A stretch of 64,000 nucleotides of DNA, taken from an uncultured bacterium. Its GTDB lineage: Bacteria; Oederibacteriota; PGYV01; Palsa-1178. Positions 25,163-34,420 of the stretch are shown in pieces (the first letter of the stretch is position 1; each line of letters starts with the position of its first letter). The stretch lies in the NCBI GenBank assembly GCA_937889595.1, contig CALAOR010000081.1, positions 62,001 through 126,000 on the forward strand. The letters run 5' to 3'. Below the pieces are notes generated by a model. The model saw only the letters and a list, made by a program, of their open reading frames with translations, made no database searches and was not told the DNA's origin. The translations under genes were made by a program, and so were the position numbers.

Positions 25163-26068
25163 ATGAAAAAGAAGCCCCGCATAGGCGTTATCATGGGCGG
25201 GCTGTCGTCAGAGCGGGAAATATCGCTTAAATCCGGCGCGGCCATAGTGAAGGAACTTGCCGGCCGCGGCGAAAACGCGGTGGCGATAGACCTTGACACA
25301 AGGAGCACTGATAAGATAGTCAGGGCGAAAATAGATGTCGCGGTTATTGCCCTGCACGGCACGTACGGCGAGGACGGGGCCATACAGGGAATACTTGAGT
25401 TCCTGAAAATACCATACACAGGCAGCGGCATAATGGCCGCGGCAGTGGGCATGAATAAGATAATGACAAAGAAGATAATAACTTTCTACGGCATATCAAC
25501 GGCTGCGTGGCAGATAATGGACAAAAAAACGGAGCTAAAAGGCCTTAAGATAAAGTTCCCGGTTGTGTTCAAGCCGGAAGCCGAGGGGTCGTCGGTCGGC
25601 GTTTACATAGTGAAGGATAAAAAAGAGGCGTATGATCTATTTCCCAGGACAAGGAAATACGGCAGGGTACTCGTTGAAGAATACATTAAAGGCACGGAAA
25701 TATCAGTGCCCGTGTTCCTTGATAAAACCCTTCCCATAATAGAAATAGTGCCGGCCAACGAGTTCTATGATTACGAGTCAAAATACACGGCAGGCATGTC
25801 GCAGCATATAATACCCGCGAGGTTAACCGCGGCTGAAACCAAGCTTGCCGGTAAAACCGCGCTCATGGTGCACCGGGCCCTGGAATGCAGGGACTACTCG
25901 AGGGTGGATATGATAGTAAGAAAAGGAAAAGTCTATGTGATCGAGATAAATACGCATCCGGGCATGACGGCACTGAGTCTTTTTCCGGATTCGGCCCGGA
26001 AAGCGGGATTAAGTTTTTACGATTTGATAATGTCGCTTGTAAAAAAAGCAATGGAGAGACGCGGATGA
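25163..26068 (+). CDS. ddl: D-alanine-D-alanine ligase
   Basis: GGAGCC lies upstream of the ATG. The 301-residue ATP-grasp enzyme has 'VIMGGLSSEREISLKSGAAIV', 'ALHGTYGEDGAIQGILEFLKIPYTGSG', 'FKPEAEGSSVGVYIV', 'EEYIKGTEISVPVF' and 'VIEINTHPGMTALSLFP'. It is of the short DdlB type. It makes D-Ala-D-Ala for MurF and overlaps the next gene by four bases. Confidence 0.97.
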   Translation: MKKKPRIGVIMGGLSSEREISLKSGAAIVKELAGRGENAVAIDLDTRSTDKIVRAKIDVAVIALHGTYGEDGAIQGILEFLKIPYTGSGIMAAAVGMNKIMTKKIITFYGISTAAWQIMDKKTELKGLKIKFPVVFKPEAEGSSVGVYIVKDKKEAYDLFPRTRKYGRVLVEEYIKGTEISVPVFLDKTLPIIEIVPANEFYDYESKYTAGMSQHIIPARLTAAETKLAGKTALMVHRALECRDYSRVDMIVRKGKVYVIEINTHPGMTALSLFPDSARKAGLSFYDLIMSLVKKAMERRG

Positions 26069-26688
26069 AAAGTTTCGGAACAAGGTATGTGGCAAGGAAC
26101 ACCAGGACAGTTGCGCTGCCTTCTGATTTCAGGCACCTGACGATCATAATCAGGAAAATCCTGATATGGGCCGCGCTTCTCGGGATCTTTGCAGTGAGCG
26201 TGAACATGCTTGTAAAAACCGTGGTTTCAAAGGCCGCAACCATGAAATTTGATATTAAATTGGCGGGCATAAAACTGCCTGAAATGTCGTTTTTTTCCGG
26301 GGATAAATACCTGATAGAGGACGATGGACGCGATTATGTCGTGGGTTCCGGCGGGAAAACCAGACCTGCGGGCCCCGATGCGGGCGGGAAATACCTGGTC
26401 CGGCTTATCGGGATATCCGTCAATGAAAAAAGGGAAGAGTACCTGAAATTATACAAACAGGCGCTCGCAATTGACAGAAAATACCTGGCTGAGGCCTCGG
26501 ATATAAATTTAAAGAACCCGAAAAACATAATCATGATAACCGCGGACGGCGGGACGGTTTATTTCGGGGATTCGATCACCAGGGACAAGCTGGAGAATTT
26601 TTCGGCCGCTCTGGATAAAATGAAAGAAACAGGGAGAAGATTTAAGACCATGAACCTGTTATATAAGGACATGGTAATAATTAAATAA
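26065..26688 (+). CDS. ftsQ: FtsQ/DivIB-like bitopic division protein (divergent)
   Basis: The ATG at 26065 overlaps the ddl stop (ATGA). The frame upstream lies inside ddl and is not used. The 207-residue protein has a short cytoplasmic N-terminus, one transmembrane helix (about residues 28-50, 'IIRKILIWAALLGIFAVSVNML') and a ~155-residue extracytoplasmic domain. No clear POTRA motif is visible, so the name rests on topology, size and the ddl-ftsQ-ftsA position. FtsQ links FtsB/FtsL to the divisome. Confidence 0.65.
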   Translation: MKSFGTRYVARNTRTVALPSDFRHLTIIIRKILIWAALLGIFAVSVNMLVKTVVSKAATMKFDIKLAGIKLPEMSFFSGDKYLIEDDGRDYVVGSGGKTRPAGPDAGGKYLVRLIGISVNEKREEYLKLYKQALAIDRKYLAEASDINLKNPKNIIMITADGGTVYFGDSITRDKLENFSAALDKMKETGRRFKTMNLLYKDMVIIK

Positions 26689-26702
26689 AAGGAGAGCCAG
26701 AC

Positions 26703-27989
26703 ATGCAGCAAAACGACGGTAATTTAATCGCGGCTGTTGACATCGGGACGACCAAAGTGTGTACGGTCATCGCTGAAGTCCATGACCAGGAAATAAACGT
26801 TATCGGCGTCGGCTGGCAGGAAAACACCGGCGTATCAAAAGGTTCGATAAACAACATAGCTGAAACAACGGAGGCGATCAAAAAATCGGTGCAAAAAGCC
26901 GAGGATATGGCCAAGTCAAAAATAGATATGGTCCTGGCGTCCATCTCCGGAAAGCATATCATGGGCATGAAAGGGCACGGCGAGATAGCACTATCAAACC
27001 AGCGGCAGAAGGAAATAACGGAAGATGACAAACGCAGGGCCATGGAGGGCGCTACATCGGTGCGCATGTCGCAGGAAAGGGAAACCCTGCACGTGGTCCC
27101 CATACAGTACATAGTCGACGCCCAGGACGAGATAGACGACCCGCTCGGGATGACAGGCATGAAACTTGAAGTGGACGCTTACATGATAACAGGCTCGCTG
27201 ACGGCCATAGACAATGTGAAAAAGGTAGTGGAACGCGCCGGATACGGCTGCGAGAACATAATACTCCAGGGCCTGGCTTCGGCGCACGCGGTATTATACC
27301 CTGATGAAAAGGATGTGGGCGTCCTGCTGCTTGACATAGGCGGCGGTACGACAGACATATCGCTTTATTACAGGAAATCGCTCAGGTTCGTGCGCGTAAT
27401 ACCGGTCGGCGGCCAGTTCATCACAAATGATATAGTCCAGGGGTTGCAGACCCCAAAATCGGTCGCGGAACTTTTAAAGAGGAAATACGGGCTTTTGGAA
27501 AGTGATAACCCGGCGCAGGTTGATTCCATGGGTTTGTCCATCAACATGCCTGAAGAATTCATAGAAGTGCCGGACATGGGGAGTTCCAGGGTGGAAAAAG
27601 TGGACAGGAAAATGCTGGCTAAGTTCATCAAGCCGAGGGTCCAGGAACTCATCAGGTTTGTCGAGGAAGAACTGAAAAAAGAAGGCATAGACCGGGCCAT
27701 GTACGCCGGAGGGGTGGTTTTAACCGGAGGCACATCGCTTTTAAAAGGCATAGACACACTTTTCAAGGAAGAAATGCGCTTAAGGGTCAGGGTTGGCGCG
27801 CCTTTAAAGGAAAAGATCGTGGGGCTGTATGATATTGTCAGTTCCCCGGAGTGGGCGACCGTCATAGGGTTGATAGAGTATTATGTAAGGGAACACGAAC
27901 ATGAATCTCCGTCTTCCCCGGGCAGGGGAAACAAGGGTCTCGGCGGCGCGTGGGCATGGATCAAAAAAAATATTTTAGATAAACTATAA
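26703..27989 (+). CDS. ftsA: Cell division protein FtsA
   Basis: AGGAGAG precedes the ATG. The 428-residue actin-like ATPase has 'LIAAVDIGTTKVCTVIAEV' (phosphate 1), the 1C/SHS2 region ('IDMVLASISGKHIMGMKGHG'), 'GVLLLDIGGGTTDISLY' (phosphate 2) and 'AGGVVLTGGTSLLKGI'. The last ~14 residues (AWAWIKKNILDKL) form an amphipathic helix, the membrane-targeting sequence. FtsA tethers FtsZ to the membrane; ftsZ is the next gene, 12 bases away. Confidence 0.97.
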   Translation: MQQNDGNLIAAVDIGTTKVCTVIAEVHDQEINVIGVGWQENTGVSKGSINNIAETTEAIKKSVQKAEDMAKSKIDMVLASISGKHIMGMKGHGEIALSNQRQKEITEDDKRRAMEGATSVRMSQERETLHVVPIQYIVDAQDEIDDPLGMTGMKLEVDAYMITGSLTAIDNVKKVVERAGYGCENIILQGLASAHAVLYPDEKDVGVLLLDIGGGTTDISLYYRKSLRFVRVIPVGGQFITNDIVQGLQTPKSVAELLKRKYGLLESDNPAQVDSMGLSINMPEEFIEVPDMGSSRVEKVDRKMLAKFIKPRVQELIRFVEEELKKEGIDRAMYAGGVVLTGGTSLLKGIDTLFKEEMRLRVRVGAPLKEKIVGLYDIVSSPEWATVIGLIEYYVREHEHESPSSPGRGNKGLGGAWAWIKKNILDKL

Positions 27990-28001
27990 GGGAGGTGTCT
28001 A

Positions 28002-29138
28002 ATGGACACAATGGACTCGAAACTGAAGTTTGAATACGCGGACATGGAAAAGGATGAAAGCACGGGAATAAAGATCAAGGTCATAGGGGTAGGCGGCTGC
28101 GGATGCAACATCATCAATGACATGGCCGAATTCCGCTTAAAAGACGCCGAGTTAATAGCGGTTAACACCGACATGCAGTCCATACAGCGCGTCAACGCAG
28201 ATGACAAGGTGCAGATAGGCAATAAACTGACAAAAGGCGGGGGCGCGGGAAGCAACCCCGAAAAAGGGGAAAAGGCCGCCGAGGAGGACAGGGACCTGCT
28301 TGAGAGTAAACTGCGCGGAACCGACATGCTTTTCATTACCTGCGGGTTGGGCGGAGGAACGGGTTCGGGTGCGGCCCCGGTGATCGCCGACATAGCAAGG
28401 GGGCTCGATATACTTACGGTCGGCGTCGTGATAACTCCCACTAAAATGGAACTTGATAATTCCAGGAAGAGAAAAATAGTCGACGAGTCCATGAACAGGC
28501 TCAAAGACAGGGTGAACTCGATCATCACCATATCAAACGAGAAAATATTTGAAGTATGCGATACGGCCATGACGGTCCCTCAGGCTTACAAGGAAGCGAA
28601 CAAGGTTTTAATAGAAATAGTCAACGGGATAGTCACCATGATAGCCAGGCCCGGACTGCAAAACATAGATTTTGAGGACGTTAAAGCGACCTTAAAGCAA
28701 AAAGGGGACACGTTCCTGGGCATCGGAAGGGCAAGCGGAACGGATAAAGCCAAGAAAGCGCTTGACCGCGCGCTTAAAAACCCGTTCATAGGGGATGTGG
28801 ATATAAGCGGCGCAAAGGAAATGCTGGTAAACTTTGTGGGAAACATAACTGTAGCGGAACTAAAGGAAATAGAGAACATAAAGAAACTCACAGGCAAGTC
28901 TGCTTCGCTCAAATACGGTGTCGTATGCGATGACTCAACGGGTGATGAGATCGAAGTCGTGATACTTATATCAGGGATAAAGAACCAGGCCGCAGGGGCC
29001 TCACTGCAGGAAGTGATAATACCGGACAAGGTTGAAAAAGCCGCGACCCTGCTTACGGTCGGAGTAAGGGGCATAGTGGATAACGGATATGAAAATGTCG
29101 ACATCCCGACGTTCCAAAGGAACACGGGATACAATTAG
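28002..29138 (+). CDS. ftsZ: Cell division GTPase FtsZ
   Basis: GGAGGTG (27991-27997) precedes the ATG. The 378-residue tubulin-like protein has 'KVIGVGGCGCNIINDM', the GTP signature GGGTGSG at residues 117-123, 'NRLKDRVNSIITISNEKIFE', and the T7-loop region 'NIDFEDVKATLKQKG'. The C-terminal peptide 'VDIPTFQRN' binds FtsA. The C-terminal linker is short. A ~24-residue N-terminal extension precedes the core. It forms the Z ring. Confidence 0.98.
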   Translation: MDTMDSKLKFEYADMEKDESTGIKIKVIGVGGCGCNIINDMAEFRLKDAELIAVNTDMQSIQRVNADDKVQIGNKLTKGGGAGSNPEKGEKAAEEDRDLLESKLRGTDMLFITCGLGGGTGSGAAPVIADIARGLDILTVGVVITPTKMELDNSRKRKIVDESMNRLKDRVNSIITISNEKIFEVCDTAMTVPQAYKEANKVLIEIVNGIVTMIARPGLQNIDFEDVKATLKQKGDTFLGIGRASGTDKAKKALDRALKNPFIGDVDISGAKEMLVNFVGNITVAELKEIENIKKLTGKSASLKYGVVCDDSTGDEIEVVILISGIKNQAAGASLQEVIIPDKVEKAATLLTVGVRGIVDNGYENVDIPTFQRNTGYN

Positions 29139-29165
29139 TTTATAATAAATTATACAGGAGATTTC

Positions 29166-30356
29166 ATGAAAAAAGTTTTTTTGGCGGCCCTGATGATATT
29201 TGCCATGGGCGTTCTTTTGAGGGCTGCCGACGGGTTTGTACAGGTAAAATCGCTTGAGGCTTTGGGTTATACGGTCACGTATGACTGGAAACTGGACAAA
29301 GCGGAGATAACAGGCAAAGGCGGCAGCGCGGAAATCGTCCTTGATTATCCGTTTGTGGTGTCAAATGAAAGATCATACAGGACAGACAGCCCTCCATATA
29401 TCCAGGACGGAGCGCTTTATATAAGCGCATATACCGTAGAAAAGATTAAGGAAGCAATATCAGGGGACGTGCCCAGGATCGCGGAGCCTGTGGAGGTAAA
29501 GGTTGTAACGCAAACCGTGGAAACGCCCAGGCCGATCAAAACCGCGGTGACTGCCGGGAAAATAAAGTCAACGGTGACCGCCGAACCCGCAGCCGCCGCA
29601 ACCGCGGTTGAAAATGATCAGCCGGTTATTGTGGAAAAAGGAACGGAAATACCCGCCGCAGGTCGGGCCGCAGATACGGTAAAGATCATTGATCCATCAA
29701 GGAACACTTCATCAAGAAAACTCATAGTACTTGATCCGGGCCACGGCGGCAACGACCCGGGAGCCACGGGCTATAACGGACTCCGTGAAAAGGATGTGGT
29801 TTTGAACGTGGCCCAGCTTGTAAAGCGGCACTTAAAATCATATAACGCGGATGTGCTCCTGACCAGGGATACGGATGAATTCATAACGCTGAAAAACAGG
29901 GCAATATACGCCAATTCAAGAAAAGCCGATCTGTTTGTCAGTATTCACTGCAATGCGTCGGGCAACAGGAGCGCGTCGGGCACCAGGTCCTATATATACG
30001 ACAGGGTGGCGTCATCAAAAGAAGCGGCCGAAGCCGCGAAGTTTGAGAACAAGAACACGGGTGCGCTTGAGTTCCTGATGAATGACCTGAGAAAAAGCGC
30101 TTATGAGTACTTGAGCATAGAGGCTGCGGGCAACATACAGCAGGACCTGATCTCCGGGCTGAAACTCAAGTGGATGCCGACTGAAAGGGCGCCTTTTTAC
30201 GTTATCGCGAATACAAACATGCCGTCGGTCCTGGTAGAGATAGCTTTTATCTCCAATCCAAAAGAGGAACAAAAGCTTGACAGCCCCGGATTCAAGGACG
30301 AGGTATCTATCAGCATCGCCAAAGGCATAACGCAGTACTTAGACAAGGTAAAATGA
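29166..30356 (+). CDS. Exported N-acetylmuramoyl-L-alanine amidase (Amidase_3)
   Basis: CAGGAGA precedes the ATG. A signal peptide (residues ~1-20) is followed by a copper-amine-oxidase-N-like or AMIN-like module (residues ~25-105), a Thr/Ala/Val-rich linker and the Amidase_3 domain (~residues 185-395). Zinc ligands are visible: His193 in LDPGHGG, Glu in LREKD, and His in VSIHCNA. The catalytic Glu is in VEIAFISNP. It cleaves peptidoglycan stems in the periplasm, probably for septal splitting, which fits its place directly after ftsZ. It overlaps the next gene as ATGA. Confidence 0.93.
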   Translation: MKKVFLAALMIFAMGVLLRAADGFVQVKSLEALGYTVTYDWKLDKAEITGKGGSAEIVLDYPFVVSNERSYRTDSPPYIQDGALYISAYTVEKIKEAISGDVPRIAEPVEVKVVTQTVETPRPIKTAVTAGKIKSTVTAEPAAAATAVENDQPVIVEKGTEIPAAGRAADTVKIIDPSRNTSSRKLIVLDPGHGGNDPGATGYNGLREKDVVLNVAQLVKRHLKSYNADVLLTRDTDEFITLKNRAIYANSRKADLFVSIHCNASGNRSASGTRSYIYDRVASSKEAAEAAKFENKNTGALEFLMNDLRKSAYEYLSIEAAGNIQQDLISGLKLKWMPTERAPFYVIANTNMPSVLVEIAFISNPKEEQKLDSPGFKDEVSISIAKGITQYLDKVK

Positions 30357-31228
30357 AGATACCCAAAGGGTTTCACCTCGTTGTTAAGGATAAAATGCCC
30401 ATGTTCATGTGCGATGCCATAAATAATAACCCCCGGTTTCTCCAGGTTTTCACCACACGCAAAGGCGGAAAAAGCCTGAAACAGTATGGATCGCTCAATA
30501 CGGGCATGCATACAGGCGATGATATAAGATCCGTGAATTCAAATATCAGGCGGATCGAAAACACGCTTGGAGTAAAGTATGCAAGCGCCGCAAACCAGGT
30601 TCACGGGGACAGGATAGTAATGCTCATGCCGCACAAAAGCAAAAATACAAAAATAATGAAAAGCAGGGATGCTGTTGATATAAAAAGAATGTTAAGCATT
30701 GACGCGGACGGGATAATATCGGATATACCCGGAATAGCCGCGGGTGTAAGGCTGGCTGACTGCGCCGGCACGGTGATAATGGACCCGGTAAAAAATGTGA
30801 CAGCTTCGATCCACTCGGGATGGAAAGGCGTCGCGAATAAAATACCCTCAAAAGCCGTAAAAAAAATGAAAAAATATTTCGGGTCAAACCCCGGCGATCT
30901 GACGGCCGCCATCTCGCCGGCAATAGGCCCGTGCTGTTATGAGGTGGGTGCGGAAATCTATAATCAATTGCAAAAACAGGCTGTTTTTAGTAACATATTC
31001 ACAAAGAAAAAAGGCCGGATATACATGGACCTGTGGGCAGGGGTTAAAAACCTGCTTGTGGCAGAAGGGTTAAAACCTGAAAATGTGCATGTCTGCGATA
31101 TCTGCACATCCTGCAACCCGGAATATTTTTATTCACACAGGAGGGATAAAGGCAAAACGGGAAGGCAAATGGCTATAGGGGCGGTTATTGCAGCAGGACC
31201 GCAAAATAAGGAAAGGCGCAAGTTATGA
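30353..31228 (+). CDS. pgeF: YfiH/PgeF family protein (peptidoglycan editing / multicopper polyphenol oxidase-like)
   Basis: The 291-residue protein has the family signature 'FTTRKGGKSLKQYGSLNTGMHTGDD', 'ANQVHGDRIVM', 'GVRLADCAGTVIMDP', 'ASIHSGWKGVANKI', 'ISPAIGPCCYEVG' and 'FYSHRRDKGKTGRQMA', with the conserved metal-site Cys and His residues. E. coli YfiH/PgeF keeps L-Ser out of MurC products; other members act as purine nucleoside phosphorylases. Coupling to cell wall genes favours the editing role. Confidence 0.9.
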   Translation: MKIPKGFHLVVKDKMPMFMCDAINNNPRFLQVFTTRKGGKSLKQYGSLNTGMHTGDDIRSVNSNIRRIENTLGVKYASAANQVHGDRIVMLMPHKSKNTKIMKSRDAVDIKRMLSIDADGIISDIPGIAAGVRLADCAGTVIMDPVKNVTASIHSGWKGVANKIPSKAVKKMKKYFGSNPGDLTAAISPAIGPCCYEVGAEIYNQLQKQAVFSNIFTKKKGRIYMDLWAGVKNLLVAEGLKPENVHVCDICTSCNPEYFYSHRRDKGKTGRQMAIGAVIAAGPQNKERRKL

Positions 31229-32031
31229 CCAACAACGGGCAACAGCTTTCAGACGTGGCTAAAGACGCCATAGACCGCAAGCTCGGGGATGAGTGGAGCG
31301 ATTGGGTTGGCGATTTGACCCAATATGAAAAAGAGATAAAGGAAGGCAAGACAACTTTCCTTTTGTTCTATTTTGTTTCGCTTTTTATGCTGTCGCTGGT
31401 GTTCATGCTCGGGTATTATCTTATATCTCCCAGGCTCGCCCAGTTTCACGCGTTGGCGGATGCCGTGGTATTTTGGGTCATAATCGGGGTATTCTCCGTC
31501 ATATACATTTATTCGCTGTTATTGCTTTTAACGGTCGCAACCGGGGTTAATTTCATATTTTACTCAAAAAAAGACGGGCTGCATATTGAATGGATCTACC
31601 CTTTAGTCTATAAGGCAGCCTCGATCTTTAAAATATCAAAAGACAGGATCGGGCATTCACTCGTCAGGGTAAACAATGCCCTGGTATATACGACCAAAAA
31701 AAAGTTCCAGGCCGACAACCTGATTGTATTATTGCCGCGCTGCCTGGATGGGGAAACACGCACAAAGGCGGCTGAGATCACAGGGAAATACGGATGCAAA
31801 GTGTTTACCGCGACGGGAGGCTCTTCCGCGAGGCAGATGCTGAAAAAAGTCAGGCCTGACGCCATAATCGGCGTGGCCTGCGAGAGGGACCTGGTGGCCG
31901 GGATGACCGATACACCCGGATACATACCGATAATAGCCATACCCAATAAAAGGCCGCACGGTCCGTGCAAAGATACGGCCATAGACACGAATGAGCTTGA
32001 AAAGGCGGTAAGATTTTTGCTGAAAAAGTAA
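31225..32031 (+). CDS. DUF116 family membrane protein
   Basis: The start overlaps pgeF as ATGA. Two transmembrane helices (about residues 43-67 and 78-108) precede a cytoplasmic DUF116 domain with 'LIVLLPRCLDGETRTKA', 'VFTATGGSSARQML', 'AIIGVACERDLVAGM' and 'IPNKRPHGPCKDTAID'. The extra cysteines seen in some DUF116 proteins after 'LPxC' are absent. Function unknown. It appears to end the dcw-linked operon and stops four bases from a convergent gene. Confidence 0.88.
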   Translation: MTNNGQQLSDVAKDAIDRKLGDEWSDWVGDLTQYEKEIKEGKTTFLLFYFVSLFMLSLVFMLGYYLISPRLAQFHALADAVVFWVIIGVFSVIYIYSLLLLLTVATGVNFIFYSKKDGLHIEWIYPLVYKAASIFKISKDRIGHSLVRVNNALVYTTKKKFQADNLIVLLPRCLDGETRTKAAEITGKYGCKVFTATGGSSARQMLKKVRPDAIIGVACERDLVAGMTDTPGYIPIIAIPNKRPHGPCKDTAIDTNELEKAVRFLLKK

Positions 32032-32035
32032 TCGT

Positions 32036-32587
32036 TTAAAAATAATATCTCAATCCAAATTTTAATATCGGGATCGGATTATTAACAGTTATACCCGGAT
32101 CAGAATCGAGTTTTTTCCTGTAGGTAAAAATAAGCAGGTTGGTTTCCACATAAAACTTTATATTATCCGTTATGGCAGACAACAGGCCTAAAGCCGGATT
32201 GGCAAAGCCGAACATTGCCGTATGATCCTCGTCCAGCGAACCGCTTACACCGAGTCCCACATAGATGTATTCATTCAGCAAATAATACGCGTTTGCCTGG
32301 AGCAAAAGCATTAACGCGTTACCGTCATACAGGGCGCCGGCAAAAACAGTCCATGAAACATGGGGGTCGATCACTCTTGTGTAGGAAACCCCGGGTATGA
32401 CCTTGCTTATCATGCCGACATCAACGCCTAAAGCGTTATACAAAACCGGCGGCGCTGCGGCAACAGCCGCCTGTGTCAGGCTTAAAGGGGCCGGGGTTGT
32501 TACAGTATTAGCGGCGGCGTCTTCGGCAGCGATAAAAGACGCGGACAGCAGGGCAATTATAAGGACTAATGCGATTTTCTTTATCAT
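32036..32587 (-). CDS. Small outer-membrane beta-barrel-like protein
   Basis: The start at 32587 (MIKKIALVLIIALLSASFIAAED) is preceded on the minus strand by AAGGCGG; upstream codons lack this signal. The 183-residue product has a cleavable signal peptide, an Ala/Thr/Pro-rich stretch and a C-terminal half of alternating hydrophobic strands, ending in LRYYF. A final aromatic residue is typical of outer membrane barrels. Function unknown. It is convergent with the DUF116 gene with no room for a terminator. Confidence 0.75.
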   Translation of the reverse strand: MIKKIALVLIIALLSASFIAAEDAAANTVTTPAPLSLTQAAVAAAPPVLYNALGVDVGMISKVIPGVSYTRVIDPHVSWTVFAGALYDGNALMLLLQANAYYLLNEYIYVGLGVSGSLDEDHTAMFGFANPALGLLSAITDNIKFYVETNLLIFTYRKKLDSDPGITVNNPIPILKFGLRYYF

Positions 32588-32688
32588 GTCGGACCGCCTT
32601 GTATTTTTTTTACCATAATAATACCAAAAAGGCGTATTGTCAATATTCATAATGCGATTTTCAAGATTACCATTTATTCAAAATATGT

Positions 32689-32694
32689 TATAAT
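32689..32694 (+). promoter_or_regulatory. TATAAT -10 element six bases before the next start codon
   Basis: TATAAT at 32689-32694 ends five bases before ATG 32700, and no ribosome site is visible. A good -35 was not seen. The transcript may be leaderless. Confidence 0.45.
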
Positions 32695-32699
32695 CAAAT

Positions 32700-33629
32700 A
32701 TGTTTAAAAAAATAATTTATGTCACATCAATCCTGCTTATTTGTGCGGGATTAAGAGCCTGGAAGTGCATTGACTGTCCTGAATCCTACAATTACGGGTA
32801 TGACTACTATAGCAACAGGAATTATCTGCCTGATATGGCGGGCAGGCTGGAAAAAGATCACGGGATATTCACCTGCATAAAAATCGAAAAAATAAAGGGG
32901 GAATACGACTTAAATACGTCTGCGTATGCCTGCCTGACCGCTGTGGCGGCCCAGCAGCCTGGAAAAGGGGTCATAGTCATACTGATAAATGACATACAAA
33001 AAAAAGGCGTGATAAAGATAAGCGATGATCTAAAGGAAAAATTCCCCAGGAAATACATAATGGCGCTGCAGGATGATGTCTTAAATAACCTTCAGGGTAA
33101 ATGGTACTTAAGGCAGGTCACGCTTCTGGCTAAGATCACAGGGTCCTTTGTCTATGTGCTTGAAAAAGAAAAGATGACAGAAAAAGAAATTGAGGAACAA
33201 AGGGCCAGGATGATAATCGTTGATGACCCGGTATACGGCATTTCATTAATACCCGGGATCAGCGATATTATAGGCCTTTTTTATATGGAACCCCTGTCGT
33301 TCCTGTTCTATTATCCTTTTATAATGTATTTCCTTATCGTCAGGTGGTTTGGCATGAAATTCGGGCATATAGGCCTGATGGCTTCAAACGCGGCGTGGCT
33401 CGGGGTTATGGCGTTCACGGGTATCCTCATAGTGAACAGGATGAACATATATTTTCCGGATTATGTCGGGATATTCCTGGTAATTGCGGGTTTAAATATT
33501 CCTTTTTATGCGGCTATTTTCGCGCTTAACAGAAGTGAAATACTTTCGGCAGCGTCAAACTACATGAGCGAAGTGACCGGCGGTTTTGACGCAATTAACA
33601 ATTTTGAGGGGAAACAATGGGGAAAATAA
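32700..33629 (+). CDS. Exported/membrane protein with possible TPM-like domain
   Basis: A signal segment (about residues 1-18) is followed by a ~140-residue domain containing 'GKGVIVILINDIQKKGVIKISDDLKEKFP', loosely like the TPM fold of YgcG-type proteins. Three to four transmembrane helices follow (about residues 195-295). It overlaps the next gene by 13 bases. No certain family. The start lacks a ribosome site and may be leaderless. Confidence 0.65.
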   Translation: MFKKIIYVTSILLICAGLRAWKCIDCPESYNYGYDYYSNRNYLPDMAGRLEKDHGIFTCIKIEKIKGEYDLNTSAYACLTAVAAQQPGKGVIVILINDIQKKGVIKISDDLKEKFPRKYIMALQDDVLNNLQGKWYLRQVTLLAKITGSFVYVLEKEKMTEKEIEEQRARMIIVDDPVYGISLIPGISDIIGLFYMEPLSFLFYYPFIMYFLIVRWFGMKFGHIGLMASNAAWLGVMAFTGILIVNRMNIYFPDYVGIFLVIAGLNIPFYAAIFALNRSEILSAASNYMSEVTGGFDAINNFEGKQWGK

Positions 33630-34420
33630 AAATGTTACTGGTTTTGTTGATGGTATTATCACCTGCGGCATTATCGGCCCAAGGCGGTTTTACGCTGAAA
33701 ATCAAGCCGCCGGTGCAGGATGCAAACCCGGCCGGGATCAACCCCGGGTGTAATAAGTGCGAGTGGGAAATATTTTCTTCAAGCACGCAGGATACGCAGG
33801 ACAGGCGCATAAAAGCCATGTATCTTGACGGAAGATTCAGGCTTGAGATCAAAAGCGCCGACGGGTCCCAGACACAGGTTATGATCTTTGACAACGCGGA
33901 ACTTTACATTTTGAACCCGTTCTTTAAGACCGCCGCCCTGTACTACATTACCGGGGATGAGGCGCCCATGTTCCTTTTAGGCATTTTCCCCGGGCTTGGC
34001 TTAAAGAAAAAAGACCGCACGGTCATAGGCCGGGAAAAACTCGATGGGCTCGAATGCGATGTCATATCATACAGGATATTAAAGCGCGTAACGGACATGT
34101 TTGCATGGGGTACTGCGACCGAGTGGCTGGATAAAAACACAGGCAGGACACTGAAAGTGGAAAGCATAACCGACGAGGCTCAGGTCCCGTTTAACGGCAA
34201 AAATATAACGGCCCGACCCGTGAAACAGACATACGCGGCAGGCAGGGTGAAAAACCGTTTTTTTATGGATAAAACGCTTTTTAAGGTGCCGCAGGGCTAC
34301 AGGATAGTTGACATGAAAAAACAATATGAAGAGGCCCTGGAAAAACAAAAAGGCATCAAGCCGGGAAAAGGTTATGAAGTCAGGAAAATAACCATTCCGC
34401 AGAGAAAAGGAAAACAATGA
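33617..34420 (+). CDS. Exported LolA/DUF4412-like protein
   Basis: A signal peptide (about residues 1-22, ending LSAQG) precedes a 245-residue beta-rich domain. Features such as 'IKAMYLDGRFRLEIKSADGSQTQVMIFDNAELYILNP' and 'KLDGLECDVISYRI...TATEWLDKNTGRTLKVES' match the pattern of LolA-like lipoprotein-binding or DUF4412 proteins. It is likely periplasmic. It overlaps priA by four bases. The exact role cannot be told from sequence. Confidence 0.7.
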   Translation: MGKIKMLLVLLMVLSPAALSAQGGFTLKIKPPVQDANPAGINPGCNKCEWEIFSSSTQDTQDRRIKAMYLDGRFRLEIKSADGSQTQVMIFDNAELYILNPFFKTAALYYITGDEAPMFLLGIFPGLGLKKKDRTVIGREKLDGLECDVISYRILKRVTDMFAWGTATEWLDKNTGRTLKVESITDEAQVPFNGKNITARPVKQTYAAGRVKNRFFMDKTLFKVPQGYRIVDMKKQYEEALEKQKGIKPGKGYEVRKITIPQRKGKQ

